Assembly: GCF_902753875.1 (NCBI RefSeq)
Contig: NZ_CADDTS010000042.1
Coordinates: 1 to 64,000 of the forward strand
DNA from: Acinetobacter bouvetii
GTDB lineage: Bacteria > Pseudomonadota > Gammaproteobacteria > Pseudomonadales > Moraxellaceae
DNA: 64,000 bases
Direction of reading: 5' to 3'
In this document: positions 30,612 through 40,684 of the stretch, piece after piece
Layout: the number at the start of each line of letters is the position of its first letter
Numbering within the stretch: position 1 is the first letter of the stretch
Translations under genes and position numbers: made by a program
The notes under the pieces: generated by a model
Seen by the model: only the letters and a program-made list of their open reading frames with translations
The model's database searches: none
What the model was told of the DNA's origin: nothing

Positions 30612-30663
30612 AAAAAAGATAAGGAGTTAACTTTTGGTTAGAAATATTCAAAATGATTAAGCA

Positions 30664-31284
30664 CTACTGATGTATTAAACTCAGTAAGCCAGCGGCACAA
30701 CTAAATAAAACTGCAAAAGTCCGATTCATATATTTTTGCTGCTTAGGTGACTTGAGTAAACGTAAAACTTTGGCTGCCAGCCCTGTATAGCCTGCCATCA
30801 CAATCAGATCAATCGTCACCATTGTGGCTGCCATAATCACATATTGAATCCACTGCGGTTTAGACAAATCTAAAAACTGCGGCAAAACAGCCAGTAAAAA
30901 AACAATCGCTTTGGGATTGCTCATGTTTACTAAAAAGCCGTGCAAAACCAATTTAGCAACAGATTTAGTGGGTTGCTCTTGTTGAATCTCGATTGATTGC
31001 GTAGGTGCTTTCCATTGCAAATAAGCCAAATATAATAAATAGCCCACTCCAAACCATTTCACCACCAGAAAAGCCCAAGGCGTGGTTGCAAATAGCACCC
31101 CCACTCCAGCAGCGACAATCCCGATTTGTACCAATAAAGCAAGCTGTAGACCTAAAGCATTCCAGTAACCGCGTCGAAAACCATAATTCAAACCACTGGA
31201 CATGGATGCAATTGCACCTGCACCCGGTGAAATACTGATGACCCAACAAGCCAGAATATACGCCAGCCAAATTTGGTAAGACAT
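30664..31284 (-). CDS. LysE/RhtB family amino acid exporter
   Basis: A 206-residue membrane protein with six hydrophobic segments. The N-terminal ISPGAGAIASMSSGLNYGFRRGYWNALGLQLA is the family signature, and NMSNPKAIVFLLAVLPQFLDL near residue 120 is the second. It probably exports homoserine, threonine or a related amino acid. Stand-alone gene. Confidence 0.9.
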   Translation of the reverse strand: MSYQIWLAYILACWVISISPGAGAIASMSSGLNYGFRRGYWNALGLQLALLVQIGIVAAGVGVLFATTPWAFLVVKWFGVGYLLYLAYLQWKAPTQSIEIQQEQPTKSVAKLVLHGFLVNMSNPKAIVFLLAVLPQFLDLSKPQWIQYVIMAATMVTIDLIVMAGYTGLAAKVLRLLKSPKQQKYMNRTFAVLFSCAAGLLSLIHQ

Positions 31285-31446
31285 AAAAGATAAGCAGATA
31301 GAAAAGTGCAGCCATTATATGACTTTTCATCTTTTATGTGCTTGAAAAATTGATCATCAAAAACAGGCTTTGGGCTATTCACCTTGGCAGTGATGAGGCA
31401 CAATAAAGCAAATCACGTCTTTGATCAAAATTGTTAGGAGCCATGT

Positions 31447-32367
31447 ATGACTGCCCAATCCGTAATTTTACCGTTACCTTCAGATCATGCTCGGTTTATT
31501 GTTCTACGCTTAAAAGACTTAACGATTGATGAGTTAAAAGAAAAACTGCAAGATTTATTTACCACCCGTGATCGTTTAATCACCCAGCACCCCAATGCAC
31601 AGATTAAAACCGGGGTAGCCTTTGGTCCTGAACTTTGGGCAAAACTCTATAATCTAAGTCCTGCCGGTTTTAAACAACTGGAACCGATTCAAGGTTCATT
31701 TCACATGCCTGTAGCTCCGGCAGATCTATTGATTCATGTTGCTTCACAACGTACCGATATCTGCTTTGCCTTAAGCCAGTCATTCTTTGAAGGTATTCAA
31801 GATAAAGTGGAAGTACTGGATGAGCGCGTATGCTTCCGCAATTTTGATGGTCGTGACCTGACTGGTTTTATTGATGGGACTGAAAACCCGCAATTTCCAG
31901 ATGATCGCGCCGAAGTCGCATTATTAGGTGAAGATGCCGGTATGTTTGCCGATGGCTCATTTGTATTTGCACAGCGCTATGCGCACAACTTGGCAAAATG
32001 GAAACAGCTAAAAGTTGATGCTCAAGAACATGTGATTGGCCGAACCAAACTAGAATCCATTGAACTGGATGATGAGGTGAAGCCTAAAAATGCTCACATT
32101 GCGCGTGTCGTGATTGAAGATGACGAAGGTGAAGAAATAGAAATTTTACGTCATTCTCTTCCTTATGGAGATGGTCGAGGTGATCAAGGTTTATTCTTTA
32201 TTGCTTATACCAAAAACCTAGAAATTATCGACCATATGCTGGAACATATGTTTGGTACAACTGGTGATGGTATTCATGACCGCTTACTACACTTTGTGAC
32301 GCCTATGGATGGTGCTTATTACTTTGCGCCAAGTGAGGAATTGTTGGAAGAAGTTTTGGAAGGGTAA
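31447..32367 (+). CDS. Dyp-type haem peroxidase
   Basis: A 306-residue peroxidase of the YfeX-like class. The distal GFIDGTENP motif contains Asp143, and the proximal haem ligand is probably His217 (KPKNAHIARV). The RHSLPYGDG..DQGLFFIAY segment holds the conserved Arg. No Tat signal is seen, so the enzyme is cytoplasmic. It has an AGGAG ribosome site. Confidence 0.92.
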   Translation: MTAQSVILPLPSDHARFIVLRLKDLTIDELKEKLQDLFTTRDRLITQHPNAQIKTGVAFGPELWAKLYNLSPAGFKQLEPIQGSFHMPVAPADLLIHVASQRTDICFALSQSFFEGIQDKVEVLDERVCFRNFDGRDLTGFIDGTENPQFPDDRAEVALLGEDAGMFADGSFVFAQRYAHNLAKWKQLKVDAQEHVIGRTKLESIELDDEVKPKNAHIARVVIEDDEGEEIEILRHSLPYGDGRGDQGLFFIAYTKNLEIIDHMLEHMFGTTGDGIHDRLLHFVTPMDGAYYFAPSEELLEEVLEG

Positions 32368-32399
32368 AAACCAAACCAAGCTGACAGAAATCGGCTTGG

Positions 32400-32606
32400 T
32401 TAAATCCACAAAAAAGAAGTTTTCCCTGCATTTGTTTCAGATAAATACTCGTCACAATCAGACATATCAAACCCTTTTCGCTCTAAATGAATTGCTTGTA
32501 TTTCACCATGTATAACATCAAACAATAGAACATTATTTTTCTGATTTTTATCAATAGCAGTATAGGTTAAATCTTGCGGTGAATCACTTGCCCCTTCACT
32601 TATCAT
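32400..32606 (-). CDS. Small hypothetical protein, possible gene remnant
   Basis: A 68-residue frame downstream of the VgrG module on the same strand. Its composition looks like a real soluble protein (KNNVLLFDVIHGEIQAIHLERKGFDMSDCDEYL). GAGAGG abuts the ATG with almost no spacing, so initiation is doubtful and this may be the surviving 3' part of a longer immunity-like or island gene. Between it and the next gene (32607-32726) nothing else is visible. Confidence 0.35.
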   Translation of the reverse strand: MISEGASDSPQDLTYTAIDKNQKNNVLLFDVIHGEIQAIHLERKGFDMSDCDEYLSETNAGKTSFLWI

Positions 32607-32726
32607 CCTCTCAGCTTTAATAAGTTAAAATCCAAATGATTTTCACCCCCCTTACTATTATTTTAATAAGTACAAGTTCCTAGTGAAACCAATTTAAAAT
32701 ACAAAAATATCTCATCTTCATTGGAG

Positions 32727-33536
32727 TCAATTACCCTTTAAAAAATAGGAATACATTCCATCTCCATCATCATTTGAAATAATATTGTTAGTTCCTTTCT
32801 TCTTTTCCACAAAGTTGTTTATCAAAAAAGGTTCTTTTTTATCAGGTATTAAGATAAATGAGTACTCAATAGGAGATTTTTCATAGACTACTCTTCCGGT
32901 CGAGCTAAAATCTTCTGAAGCTTTTTGAAGTTCATATAGAATCTGATATGTTTTTTTGTTTTTATTATATTCCACAGACCCCAACTTACTAAACCCCATA
33001 GAAACCTCATTAAAATTTTTTAATTTAGAATTTAAAGATAAGAAGAAAGGCGAATATAAGCCTAAATTTTTTTTATTTAAAATATATACATCACTTTTAA
33101 ATTTTTTTGAATTATTATTTGAAACTGGATTTACATAACTCTCAATTGAGAAAATAACTATATTACTATCATTAAATAGTACACTAGAGCCAATAGCACT
33201 TACATCTGAAACAATAAAAGGAAACTTATACTCCCTTCCACCTAGCTGAATAAAAGGCTCATAATTTAAAAAATAATAATCATTTCCTTTTATTTTATTG
33301 TCATTTTTTAATAGAGGCTTCAATAAAATTAAAATATCTTCATATGGAACATTAACTGTATTCTTCTTTAGTTTAAAATTTTTATCATTATCAGTATATA
33401 TAAATACAGAATTCAAAACATTCCTATATCCTAGTTTTATATAAGTAGGTTGATTTACATTATTTTCTATATTAAATTCTGCATTAGCAATTGCTGAAAA
33501 AGCCAACATACCTATCAAGCATAATTTATATTTCAT
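32727..33536 (-). CDS. Exported hypothetical; candidate T6SS immunity protein
   Basis: A 269-residue protein with a clear signal peptide (KYKLCLIGMLAFSAIANAEF) and no recognised domain; the rest is Asn/Lys/Ser-rich and probably beta-rich. It starts seven bases after the stop of the cell-wall-degrading effector and is on the same strand. Immunity to a periplasmic peptidoglycan hydrolase should act in the periplasm, so export plus adjacency suggests the cognate immunity protein. The gene is very AT-rich, as is the effector, which points to joint acquisition. Confidence 0.6.
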   Translation of the reverse strand: MKYKLCLIGMLAFSAIANAEFNIENNVNQPTYIKLGYRNVLNSVFIYTDNDKNFKLKKNTVNVPYEDILILLKPLLKNDNKIKGNDYYFLNYEPFIQLGGREYKFPFIVSDVSAIGSSVLFNDSNIVIFSIESYVNPVSNNNSKKFKSDVYILNKKNLGLYSPFFLSLNSKLKNFNEVSMGFSKLGSVEYNKNKKTYQILYELQKASEDFSSTGRVVYEKSPIEYSFILIPDKKEPFLINNFVEKKKGTNNIISNDDGDGMYSYFLKGN

Positions 33537-33543
33537 GATATAT

Positions 33544-35880
33544 TTACCTATTTAATTTAACACCATTTTCAGTGGTCTTACAATTATCTAACCAAGGAAA
33601 CGGGTCTTGTCTATACGTCATTCCAGATTTCCCCATTGATTTCGTTATCTCTGTTCTGACCTCAAAATGCAAATGTGCACCATCCTCAATTTTTGTCATA
33701 CTTCCAGCATTACCAGTATTACCAGTTTTCCCCAGAACAGTATCTAGTGTGGTTATAATAGCTCCCTCTGTTACATTTATAGAATTTAAATGTGCATAAA
33801 CAAAGTAAATTGTGTCTATGTTTTTTGCTAAAGCTTTTTTTGAAACTGGCAAATCATTTACGTCACATTCTAAAATGATAGTTTTTCCATAACCTGGATA
33901 TGATGGAATTACTTTTGCAATGGTACCAACACAAACTGGATAGACATTGGTACCATTATCAGCCTCAAGATCAAGACCTTGATGCATTCCACTAGATCTA
34001 TAAGTTGTTCGATTAAACCCTGATGCAACCTTAGTTGCCTGCTGTAAATTACTTTGATTATAAGTTGCAGCATTCGCTTTTAAGGGTAATGATTTATAAC
34101 CAAACCGCCTCACTTGACAAGTACCATTAAGTGGATTTCTCCAACCATCAAAATTGAGCTTCTGTTCGTTGTTCGTACTAACCTCTTGTGTTTTCTTCTG
34201 TATATTTTTTTCTTGAGTAATTGGAAAATTAATCCTAAATTCTTCTTTATCTTTTATCGAAGTGATTGAAGTTAAAACTTGATTATCGAAAATGATTTCA
34301 AGCTTATCTCCTTTTTTAATTTTAATAACCTCATGACCATTTTCATTTGTCAAATGTGGTTTTAATCCATATTTAGATTTTACGGAATACCGAATATTGG
34401 GTTCAACCTTATTATTTACAATAGATGTAATGATAATACTAATATTTTCTGTTGCTTGGGTATCATTAGCTCCTTTCTTTTTCTCGAATTCTTTACTTGG
34501 CCGAACTAAAGCTTTACCACCTAGAAAAACAATAATTTCCTCCATTGTTCGAGCATTCTTAAATTTTTTCCCATCAGCAGGGCTAAGGGTAAATCGATTT
34601 ACATTAATTTTTGCATCTGTATATTCAGTACATAACCACCATCGATATGCATCCCCCCCATTACTAAATCTTTCCTTATAATTTTGTAATGTACTGCAAT
34701 TAGGACTATCTTTGGAACACACTTGCCCTTGTAGTTTTGACCATGAAGAGTCGTTTGTTGCTTCAATTATTTTGCCAAACCCTGTTGGACCATCATGATG
34801 AGCTACATATCCAACTTTTGCGAGATCACCAGGTTCTAAACTACCGACCTTACTATATATGTTTGTAACTATATCAATATTTGCTCTAGCATATGCCGCT
34901 GCTGAATCCACTGAAAAAGTAGGATCCGTTCCAAGAGCTTTTAATTTTGCTTTATCTTTCACCGAAATTAACTTAAGAGCCATATTTTCTTGAAAATTAG
35001 AGATTAATTTTTTCTTAATAACATGTTGTTGAAGTAAGGTGTCACTATAGGTAGAACGCGTACATATCTCATACCAAGTTTCACTTAGAAACTGAGTTAA
35101 TCCTACTGCAGATGATGTTGAAGCACGTGCTTGAGCATTCCATTCTTGGCTTCCTCTTTTTGTACCGGCTTCTGCGTTAATTTTTGCAGCTAAGGCTTGT
35201 GGCGCTAAATTATATTTTTTTGCTGCGTTAATAATTATTCTTCGATATTTTTCATTATCTGGATGTAAATATAAATTTTCTTCTGAATATACTGCAGCTA
35301 CTGTGACGGCAGGTAATCCACCTTCCACTCTTGTTTCAGATGCCCCAGATGTATTCTGCACTTTCTTACCATTAACTTTCAATTTTTTTTCAATTACTTG
35401 TGTATTTGTTCTAGCTACACCCTCAACTTGATAAGTATTACCTTTTAATATCATTGCACGAGAACTTAGTTTTAATATTTTTTTCCCCATCGGCAATGTT
35501 TTATGATTAGCTATAAGTTCAAATATATTTTTTAATGTATATAAACTTATTTTTATACCTTTCAAAGCATCTTCAATTTGAATATCTTTAATTACCCCAT
35601 TATCATCACTAGTCATTAAATGACACTGACCATCATACTCTAGTAATAGCTTAGCTTGACGAATTGATTCCCATTTTAAATCATAAATTTTTAATGTTAA
35701 AAATGTATCAATGTTTCTACTATTATTTTTTTTCAAATATATCTTTTGCCCAATTTTTAATAAATTTTTCTTTTTACCATATAAACCATTTATTTCAACT
35801 AATTCATTAAGACTAATATGATATTTGTTTGAGATACCCCAAAGCGTATCCCCTTTTTTTACGATATGTACATTACTCAT
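33544..35880 (-). CDS. LysM-transglycosylase-M23 peptidoglycan hydrolase, T6SS effector
   Basis: A 778-residue protein. It has LysM at about 3-48 (HIVKKGDTLWGISNKYH), a lytic-transglycosylase-like region at about 220-400 (INAEAGTKRG, with likely catalytic Glu237, then SSAVGLTQFLSETW), and a C-terminal M23 endopeptidase (HQGLDLEA, VYAHLNS and HLHFEVR metal/catalytic residues). ATG 35880 overlaps the VgrG stop by eight bases (ATGAGTAA), so translation is coupled. It has no signal peptide, as expected of VgrG-delivered cargo. The architecture resembles the bifunctional Acinetobacter effector Tse4. I infer killing by cutting both glycan strands and peptide stems. Confidence 0.85.
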   Translation of the reverse strand: MSNVHIVKKGDTLWGISNKYHISLNELVEINGLYGKKKNLLKIGQKIYLKKNNSRNIDTFLTLKIYDLKWESIRQAKLLLEYDGQCHLMTSDDNGVIKDIQIEDALKGIKISLYTLKNIFELIANHKTLPMGKKILKLSSRAMILKGNTYQVEGVARTNTQVIEKKLKVNGKKVQNTSGASETRVEGGLPAVTVAAVYSEENLYLHPDNEKYRRIIINAAKKYNLAPQALAAKINAEAGTKRGSQEWNAQARASTSSAVGLTQFLSETWYEICTRSTYSDTLLQQHVIKKKLISNFQENMALKLISVKDKAKLKALGTDPTFSVDSAAAYARANIDIVTNIYSKVGSLEPGDLAKVGYVAHHDGPTGFGKIIEATNDSSWSKLQGQVCSKDSPNCSTLQNYKERFSNGGDAYRWWLCTEYTDAKINVNRFTLSPADGKKFKNARTMEEIIVFLGGKALVRPSKEFEKKKGANDTQATENISIIITSIVNNKVEPNIRYSVKSKYGLKPHLTNENGHEVIKIKKGDKLEIIFDNQVLTSITSIKDKEEFRINFPITQEKNIQKKTQEVSTNNEQKLNFDGWRNPLNGTCQVRRFGYKSLPLKANAATYNQSNLQQATKVASGFNRTTYRSSGMHQGLDLEADNGTNVYPVCVGTIAKVIPSYPGYGKTIILECDVNDLPVSKKALAKNIDTIYFVYAHLNSINVTEGAIITTLDTVLGKTGNTGNAGSMTKIEDGAHLHFEVRTEITKSMGKSGMTYRQDPFPWLDNCKTTENGVKLNR

Positions 35881-38800
35881 ACTGATGTCCAGACTCTTTA
35901 TCATATGGATTGTGATGCTCACCTAAATCTATTTCTTCTTGTAACTCCTCTTCGTCATCATCAAACCACGAAACCCAATCATCGAATCCAACCAATGCTT
36001 TATACTCAATATTTTTTTCATCATTTTCTAATCTAAAAATGGATTTATCAATTTTTGAATCTAATTTAAAAACATAGTTCTCATTTATTTTTTCATAAAT
36101 TTGTATCATTGCATTTTCTATTTTCTCACCTTCTAATGACACAAAATGGAATACTTTAGTAAATGGACCACTGCTTGGTAATTCAGGAACCTCATAAGAT
36201 ACTTTTGCCCCACCTGTAAACACATGCTGCCCCGCCTTACTCTCAAATTTGCCGCCTGTTGTACTAAAAATACCATCCCCATTAATTTTCAATTGGGAAC
36301 CACCAGCTGTCAGCACAATTTCTTTCGGACTTGTTAATTCAATCTTATCTTCCGTCGAAATCAGTTTAATAACCTTACGGGCAATAACTTCAATCGCATC
36401 ATCCTGCGCTTGTAATTCAACTTTACCTTTCGCGGCAAAAGCACTTAAACCTTTTTGAGCCGCAAATAAGCTAATTTTGTCTTGCGCATGACCAACAATA
36501 TTCTTTTGAGTGCTTAAATTAATAGAACCTTGAGCACTGGTCGCAATATCTTGCGAGGCTTGTAAAATAATATCTTCCGGTGTAGTCAGGGCTATGCCAT
36601 TAGGAGAAGCCAATAGCATTAATGCCTGTCTAAATAATTTCCCCTGTTCCTGCTGAACAGACTCATGAGTATTCCCCTGCTGCGTGTAGCTTTCCATAAA
36701 ACCTTGCAAGGAACTCAATGCTTTATCTGGGGTGATATCCAGTTTGTTTCCTTTAGTGAAAGCGCCACAGCTGCTCATAATATCGAAGTCTTTAACCTCA
36801 ACATTCGCCAGTACTTTACCCACCTCTTGCAGAGCACTTAAGGGATTCAATTCAATGTTCTTTTTAATCCCCGCCAGTTGAGTTTTAATCAAGTCTGAGC
36901 CGTGTTCTTCAATATTGCCAATAAACGCTTTAAGATTTGAGACCGCTTCCTTTGAATCAGCAAAGAAGGTATTGAATTCCTCGGCAATATTAGAAAAAGA
37001 GTTTCCTAATTGGCCAATTTCACTGATAAAACCACCACAATTCTTTAATGCTGTTAAGGGATCTTTACTGATATCTTCTTTAAATAAATTTAAAGTGGTA
37101 TTTAAGGCTTGTCCTGTACTTTTAAGCTCTAGAGACTGAATAAATTTAGGCAAGCGATGAATCACATTCAAAGCATCTGTTTGCTGCTTCACCGCAATTT
37201 CACTCAGCATTTTCATGCTTTCATGGCCTTGATTTAATAATGAATGGGCCTGAGCAGCTTCCAGATGATCCGCAATCGCCTGTTTCTGGGCATAGGTAGT
37301 GATTAACATCCCCTTCCCCGCCCGCACAGCTCCCCATTGATCGGTTCTTAACTCAAAGCCTTCACCACGACCATCACTTTCAGCCTTGTCTTTAGGGTGA
37401 CTCAAGTTACCCAAATTCAGCTGGCTTGCCCCATGACTGCTATGCAATTGGGTACTAATCTGCCCTGTGGTGTCATCAAAACGCAGCTGGTTGAAACCCG
37501 CACCCGCGACTTCCTGAGATCGAATGCCACTGAGTTTTTTAGTTTCAGGTAACTGACCTTTCAGATCAAACATCGTTTGGTGACGTTCTGCTTCATGGAT
37601 TCGGCCCACCACAAATGGTCGGTCTACATCACCCTCAAAGAAATCAACCACCACAATTTCACCAATCCGCGGATGGAAACGTGCACCATAACCTTCACCT
37701 GCCCATGGCGTGAGTACATCGACCCAGGCGGAATCACTGTCATTATCATTGCTCCCTGCCCCACCATCATGGCTATGGTCATAACCACGGGTAAACATAA
37801 AGCGAACCTTAATCCGCCCCCATTGATCGACATAAATGCTTTCACCTTCAGGACCCACCACTTTGGCTCGCTGTGGGTAGGCTGCCGGTCTATGCATCAA
37901 GGGATGATATTCAGGAACTACAGCGATATTGCGTCGTACCAGATACAGCTCATTGGCTTGGCGTTCTTCACCCACAGCTTTCCAGCGACTTAAACTGAGT
38001 AGGCTGTCTAACTGCTGCAGAATATCTTTGGGTAAATTGTTCTGGTTATAAAAGGTTTTGCCCAAAATCAGGAATTCTTTGTCCGAACCCGAATGCTGAT
38101 CAATTTCCGGATGATCCAGCAGTTCAAACCAGTAGCCAACATGGGCATCTCGTACACTGCTTTGGGCAGTAAAATATTTGGACTGCAAATCCTGATATTG
38201 CGACAGTTGCTGATTGAGCTGCTCTAACTGCTGGCTGCCTGAAACGGTGCTTTGATCGGTACCAGTTAAATCCGAAGTCCAGGCCGGGCTGATACTCCAG
38301 GCCTGTTCTAAACTTAAGGTTTCATTGTCTTGCACATCACTATGTTGATGATGACTGAGTAAGGGATTGGCTTGATCTTGAGACAGCATGTTCGCCTGCC
38401 AACGCTGAACCTGAATCGCGGTGGATTGCAAATGACGTTCAGCAATCCAGCTGGTAATACTATCCAGACGTTCTGTCGCATGACTGCGATGAAAGCGAAT
38501 GCTTCTGCGGCTTAAAGCACTATATTGTGAATTTTCATCAATTAAACGCAACTTCTGCGGCTGTATGACCGCAGATGAACTGGCCACCCCATGTTCCGCT
38601 TCATCAATCAGCCAGTTCATGCCTTCACTACGCCAGAGCCGGGTTAAAAATTCATAATCGCTTTCATTGGCCTGCATCACAAAAGGACGGATATCATATT
38701 CCCGGCTCAAGCCCTGGGTATTTAAGCTTAAGCTTGCGGAAAAGAGCGCACTTTTCGCCTGCCATTCCTTAAACAGAATTTCACTGATATCACGCACACT

Positions 38801-39184
38801 TTTGTTCATGAACACCCGGCTGTTACGGCGCTTATGCCAAAGTGCAGTCGCATCTTCAATGGTCAGTTTATACAGGGTGAGTGCGCCATCACTTTGACCT
38901 TGACTGGCCCCCGTCACGATGCCCGTGATTCGGGATAATCCACCCAAATCCGTCACTTGATCGACCGCCACCTGTCCGCCAATAAATTGTTTCAGCGGAA
39001 TATGTGCGTTGGTCGACAAACAGATCAGCTCGGCTTTGAATCCCTGATTGATGCGATGTTGCCCTTCAATTCTTTGAATAAAGACTTGCGGGTTTAATAT
39101 GGGATTGGAAAAATGAATGTGCAGGGCACGCTTTTGCAAGCCAAAGCCCATCGCCTCAATCACGGCATAAATGGTGTTTAACAT
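35873..39184 (-). CDS. vgrG: Type VI secretion VgrG spike protein
   Basis: A 1103-residue VgrG. The gp27/gp5-like part covers about residues 1-560 (RITGIVTG, WVDVLTPWAGEGYGARFHPRIGEIVVVDFFEGDVDRP). A helical region (about 650-860) follows, then DUF2345 repeats (NISLFAAQ, KVELQAQD, IELTSPKEIVLTAGGSQLKI). A last 110 residues after VSYEVPELP form an acidic tail (FDDDEEELQEEI) likely to bind the cargo. No other T6SS structural genes are in the window, so it is an orphan VgrG island that depends on a core locus elsewhere. Confidence 0.95.
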   Translation of the reverse strand: MLNTIYAVIEAMGFGLQKRALHIHFSNPILNPQVFIQRIEGQHRINQGFKAELICLSTNAHIPLKQFIGGQVAVDQVTDLGGLSRITGIVTGASQGQSDGALTLYKLTIEDATALWHKRRNSRVFMNKSVRDISEILFKEWQAKSALFSASLSLNTQGLSREYDIRPFVMQANESDYEFLTRLWRSEGMNWLIDEAEHGVASSSAVIQPQKLRLIDENSQYSALSRRSIRFHRSHATERLDSITSWIAERHLQSTAIQVQRWQANMLSQDQANPLLSHHQHSDVQDNETLSLEQAWSISPAWTSDLTGTDQSTVSGSQQLEQLNQQLSQYQDLQSKYFTAQSSVRDAHVGYWFELLDHPEIDQHSGSDKEFLILGKTFYNQNNLPKDILQQLDSLLSLSRWKAVGEERQANELYLVRRNIAVVPEYHPLMHRPAAYPQRAKVVGPEGESIYVDQWGRIKVRFMFTRGYDHSHDGGAGSNDNDSDSAWVDVLTPWAGEGYGARFHPRIGEIVVVDFFEGDVDRPFVVGRIHEAERHQTMFDLKGQLPETKKLSGIRSQEVAGAGFNQLRFDDTTGQISTQLHSSHGASQLNLGNLSHPKDKAESDGRGEGFELRTDQWGAVRAGKGMLITTYAQKQAIADHLEAAQAHSLLNQGHESMKMLSEIAVKQQTDALNVIHRLPKFIQSLELKSTGQALNTTLNLFKEDISKDPLTALKNCGGFISEIGQLGNSFSNIAEEFNTFFADSKEAVSNLKAFIGNIEEHGSDLIKTQLAGIKKNIELNPLSALQEVGKVLANVEVKDFDIMSSCGAFTKGNKLDITPDKALSSLQGFMESYTQQGNTHESVQQEQGKLFRQALMLLASPNGIALTTPEDIILQASQDIATSAQGSINLSTQKNIVGHAQDKISLFAAQKGLSAFAAKGKVELQAQDDAIEVIARKVIKLISTEDKIELTSPKEIVLTAGGSQLKINGDGIFSTTGGKFESKAGQHVFTGGAKVSYEVPELPSSGPFTKVFHFVSLEGEKIENAMIQIYEKINENYVFKLDSKIDKSIFRLENDEKNIEYKALVGFDDWVSWFDDDEEELQEEIDLGEHHNPYDKESGHQYE

Positions 39185-39407
39185 AATAATTTATTGTTTT
39201 AGTAGTGTTATTTTAATTAGTGGCTGCATTCTAAAAAATGTTGCTTTTTTAGTCCAGTTGCTTTTTTGTTAATTTTATTCCAGGTCAGCCTGCAATTAAA
39301 TGCATGAAATGGGTTAAAAAATGCAGTGCTGAATCAGAGACTTTTATTCTGCTCTGGGGAACTTGCTGTTACACTCGAAAGCATAAAAATATTCAAGAGT
39401 TCGGGTC

Positions 39408-40562
39408 ATGATTGACATTCATTCCAAACTACCGGCACAGGGTGTCACTATTTTCAGTGTGATGACTGCGATGGCGCATCGCCTGAATGCCTTAAATCTC
39501 TCCCAGGGTTTTCCCGACTTTGCAGCACCTCCTGAGCTTTTGAAAGCCCTAAGCCACGCCACTTTAGAAGGTTTTAATCAATATGCCCCGGGTGATGGGC
39601 TGCTTTCCCTGCGCGAACAATTGGCGCATCAATTTTTAAAACGCGATCAATTGGTGATTGACCCGCTGACTGAAATTACCATTACCCCCGGCGCCACCTT
39701 GGGGATTTTTGTGGCCATTCAAGCCCTGATTCATCCCGGTGATGAGGTCATTATTTTCGATCCCAGCTATGACAGTTATGCACCCAGCGTACAATTGATG
39801 GGAGGAAAAACTGTTCATCTTGCCCTGACGGCACCGGATTTTTCCGTGGACTGGAACCGGGTGAAAGATGCCATCAATGATCATACCCGCATGATCATTG
39901 TGAATACCCCGCACAATCCCACCGGCGCCATCTGGTCACGTCAGGACTGGTTAAATTTAATTGAACTGATTCGCGATAAAAACATTGTCGTGCTGTCCGA
40001 TGAAGTTTATGAACATCTGATCTATGATGAACAGAAGCACTATTCAGCGCTGGCTTTTCCTGAATTGCGCGATCGTAGTATTGTGGTGGGTTCATTCGGC
40101 AAAACCTTCCATGTTACCGGCTGGAAAACCGGTTATTGTGTGGCTTCCCCCGAACTGATGAAAATCTTTCGCCAGATTTACCAGTTTGTCAGTTTCTGCG
40201 GCGTGACCCCCATCCAGATGGCGCTGGCGACCTTTATGCAGCAGCATCCTGAGCATATTGCAGGACTGGCAGAGTTCTATCAGGATAAACGTGACCTGTT
40301 TAATTCGGGTCTGAGTAACTCTCGCTTTTATTTTAGCCCTTCGCAGGGCACCTATTTTCAGAACCTGAATTACAGTGCTATCCGCCCAGATCTGGATGAT
40401 GTCGCGATGTGTAAATTTCTGGCTGAACATCATGGTATTGTTGCCATTCCGGTATCGGTTTTTTATCAGCAGCCACCGGAAAATTTACGCCTTATCCGCT
40501 TTTGTTTTGCCAAAAAAGATGAAACCCTAGAACAAGCTGCTGCCATTTTATCGGCTGTCTGA
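39408..40562 (+). CDS. PLP-dependent methionine aminotransferase (YbdL type)
   Basis: A 384-residue class I aminotransferase. The PLP-binding Lys lies in GSFGKTFHVTGWKTGY, the Asp of the SDEVYEHLIYD segment binds the pyridine nitrogen, and NTPHNPTGAIW holds the Asn. The N-terminal NALNLSQGFPDFAAP and the VGSFGKTFHVTGWK form match YbdL-like enzymes that prefer methionine, His and Phe. Cytoplasmic; it may work in methionine salvage. Confidence 0.9.
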   Translation: MIDIHSKLPAQGVTIFSVMTAMAHRLNALNLSQGFPDFAAPPELLKALSHATLEGFNQYAPGDGLLSLREQLAHQFLKRDQLVIDPLTEITITPGATLGIFVAIQALIHPGDEVIIFDPSYDSYAPSVQLMGGKTVHLALTAPDFSVDWNRVKDAINDHTRMIIVNTPHNPTGAIWSRQDWLNLIELIRDKNIVVLSDEVYEHLIYDEQKHYSALAFPELRDRSIVVGSFGKTFHVTGWKTGYCVASPELMKIFRQIYQFVSFCGVTPIQMALATFMQQHPEHIAGLAEFYQDKRDLFNSGLSNSRFYFSPSQGTYFQNLNYSAIRPDLDDVAMCKFLAEHHGIVAIPVSVFYQQPPENLRLIRFCFAKKDETLEQAAAILSAV

Positions 40563-40684
40563 GTTCATGATTGCTCCATCAAATTCAGCCTTGGTTACGG
40601 AAAAACTAAGGCCTGTTTAAGCGAACTCAGGTAGGCTTAATCCTTAAATCCAAAAGATAAAAATATATACTTACAGGACGTTTC

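Noticed and set aside
37577..37993. 138-residue plus-strand frame inside vgrG
   Set aside because: It is antisense to a highly conserved VgrG segment and shows no protein family features; it reflects codon bias of the real gene.
32400..39184. A full T6SS core locus
   Set aside because: Only VgrG and its cargo are present; no sheath, baseplate, ClpV or Hcp genes are seen in the window.
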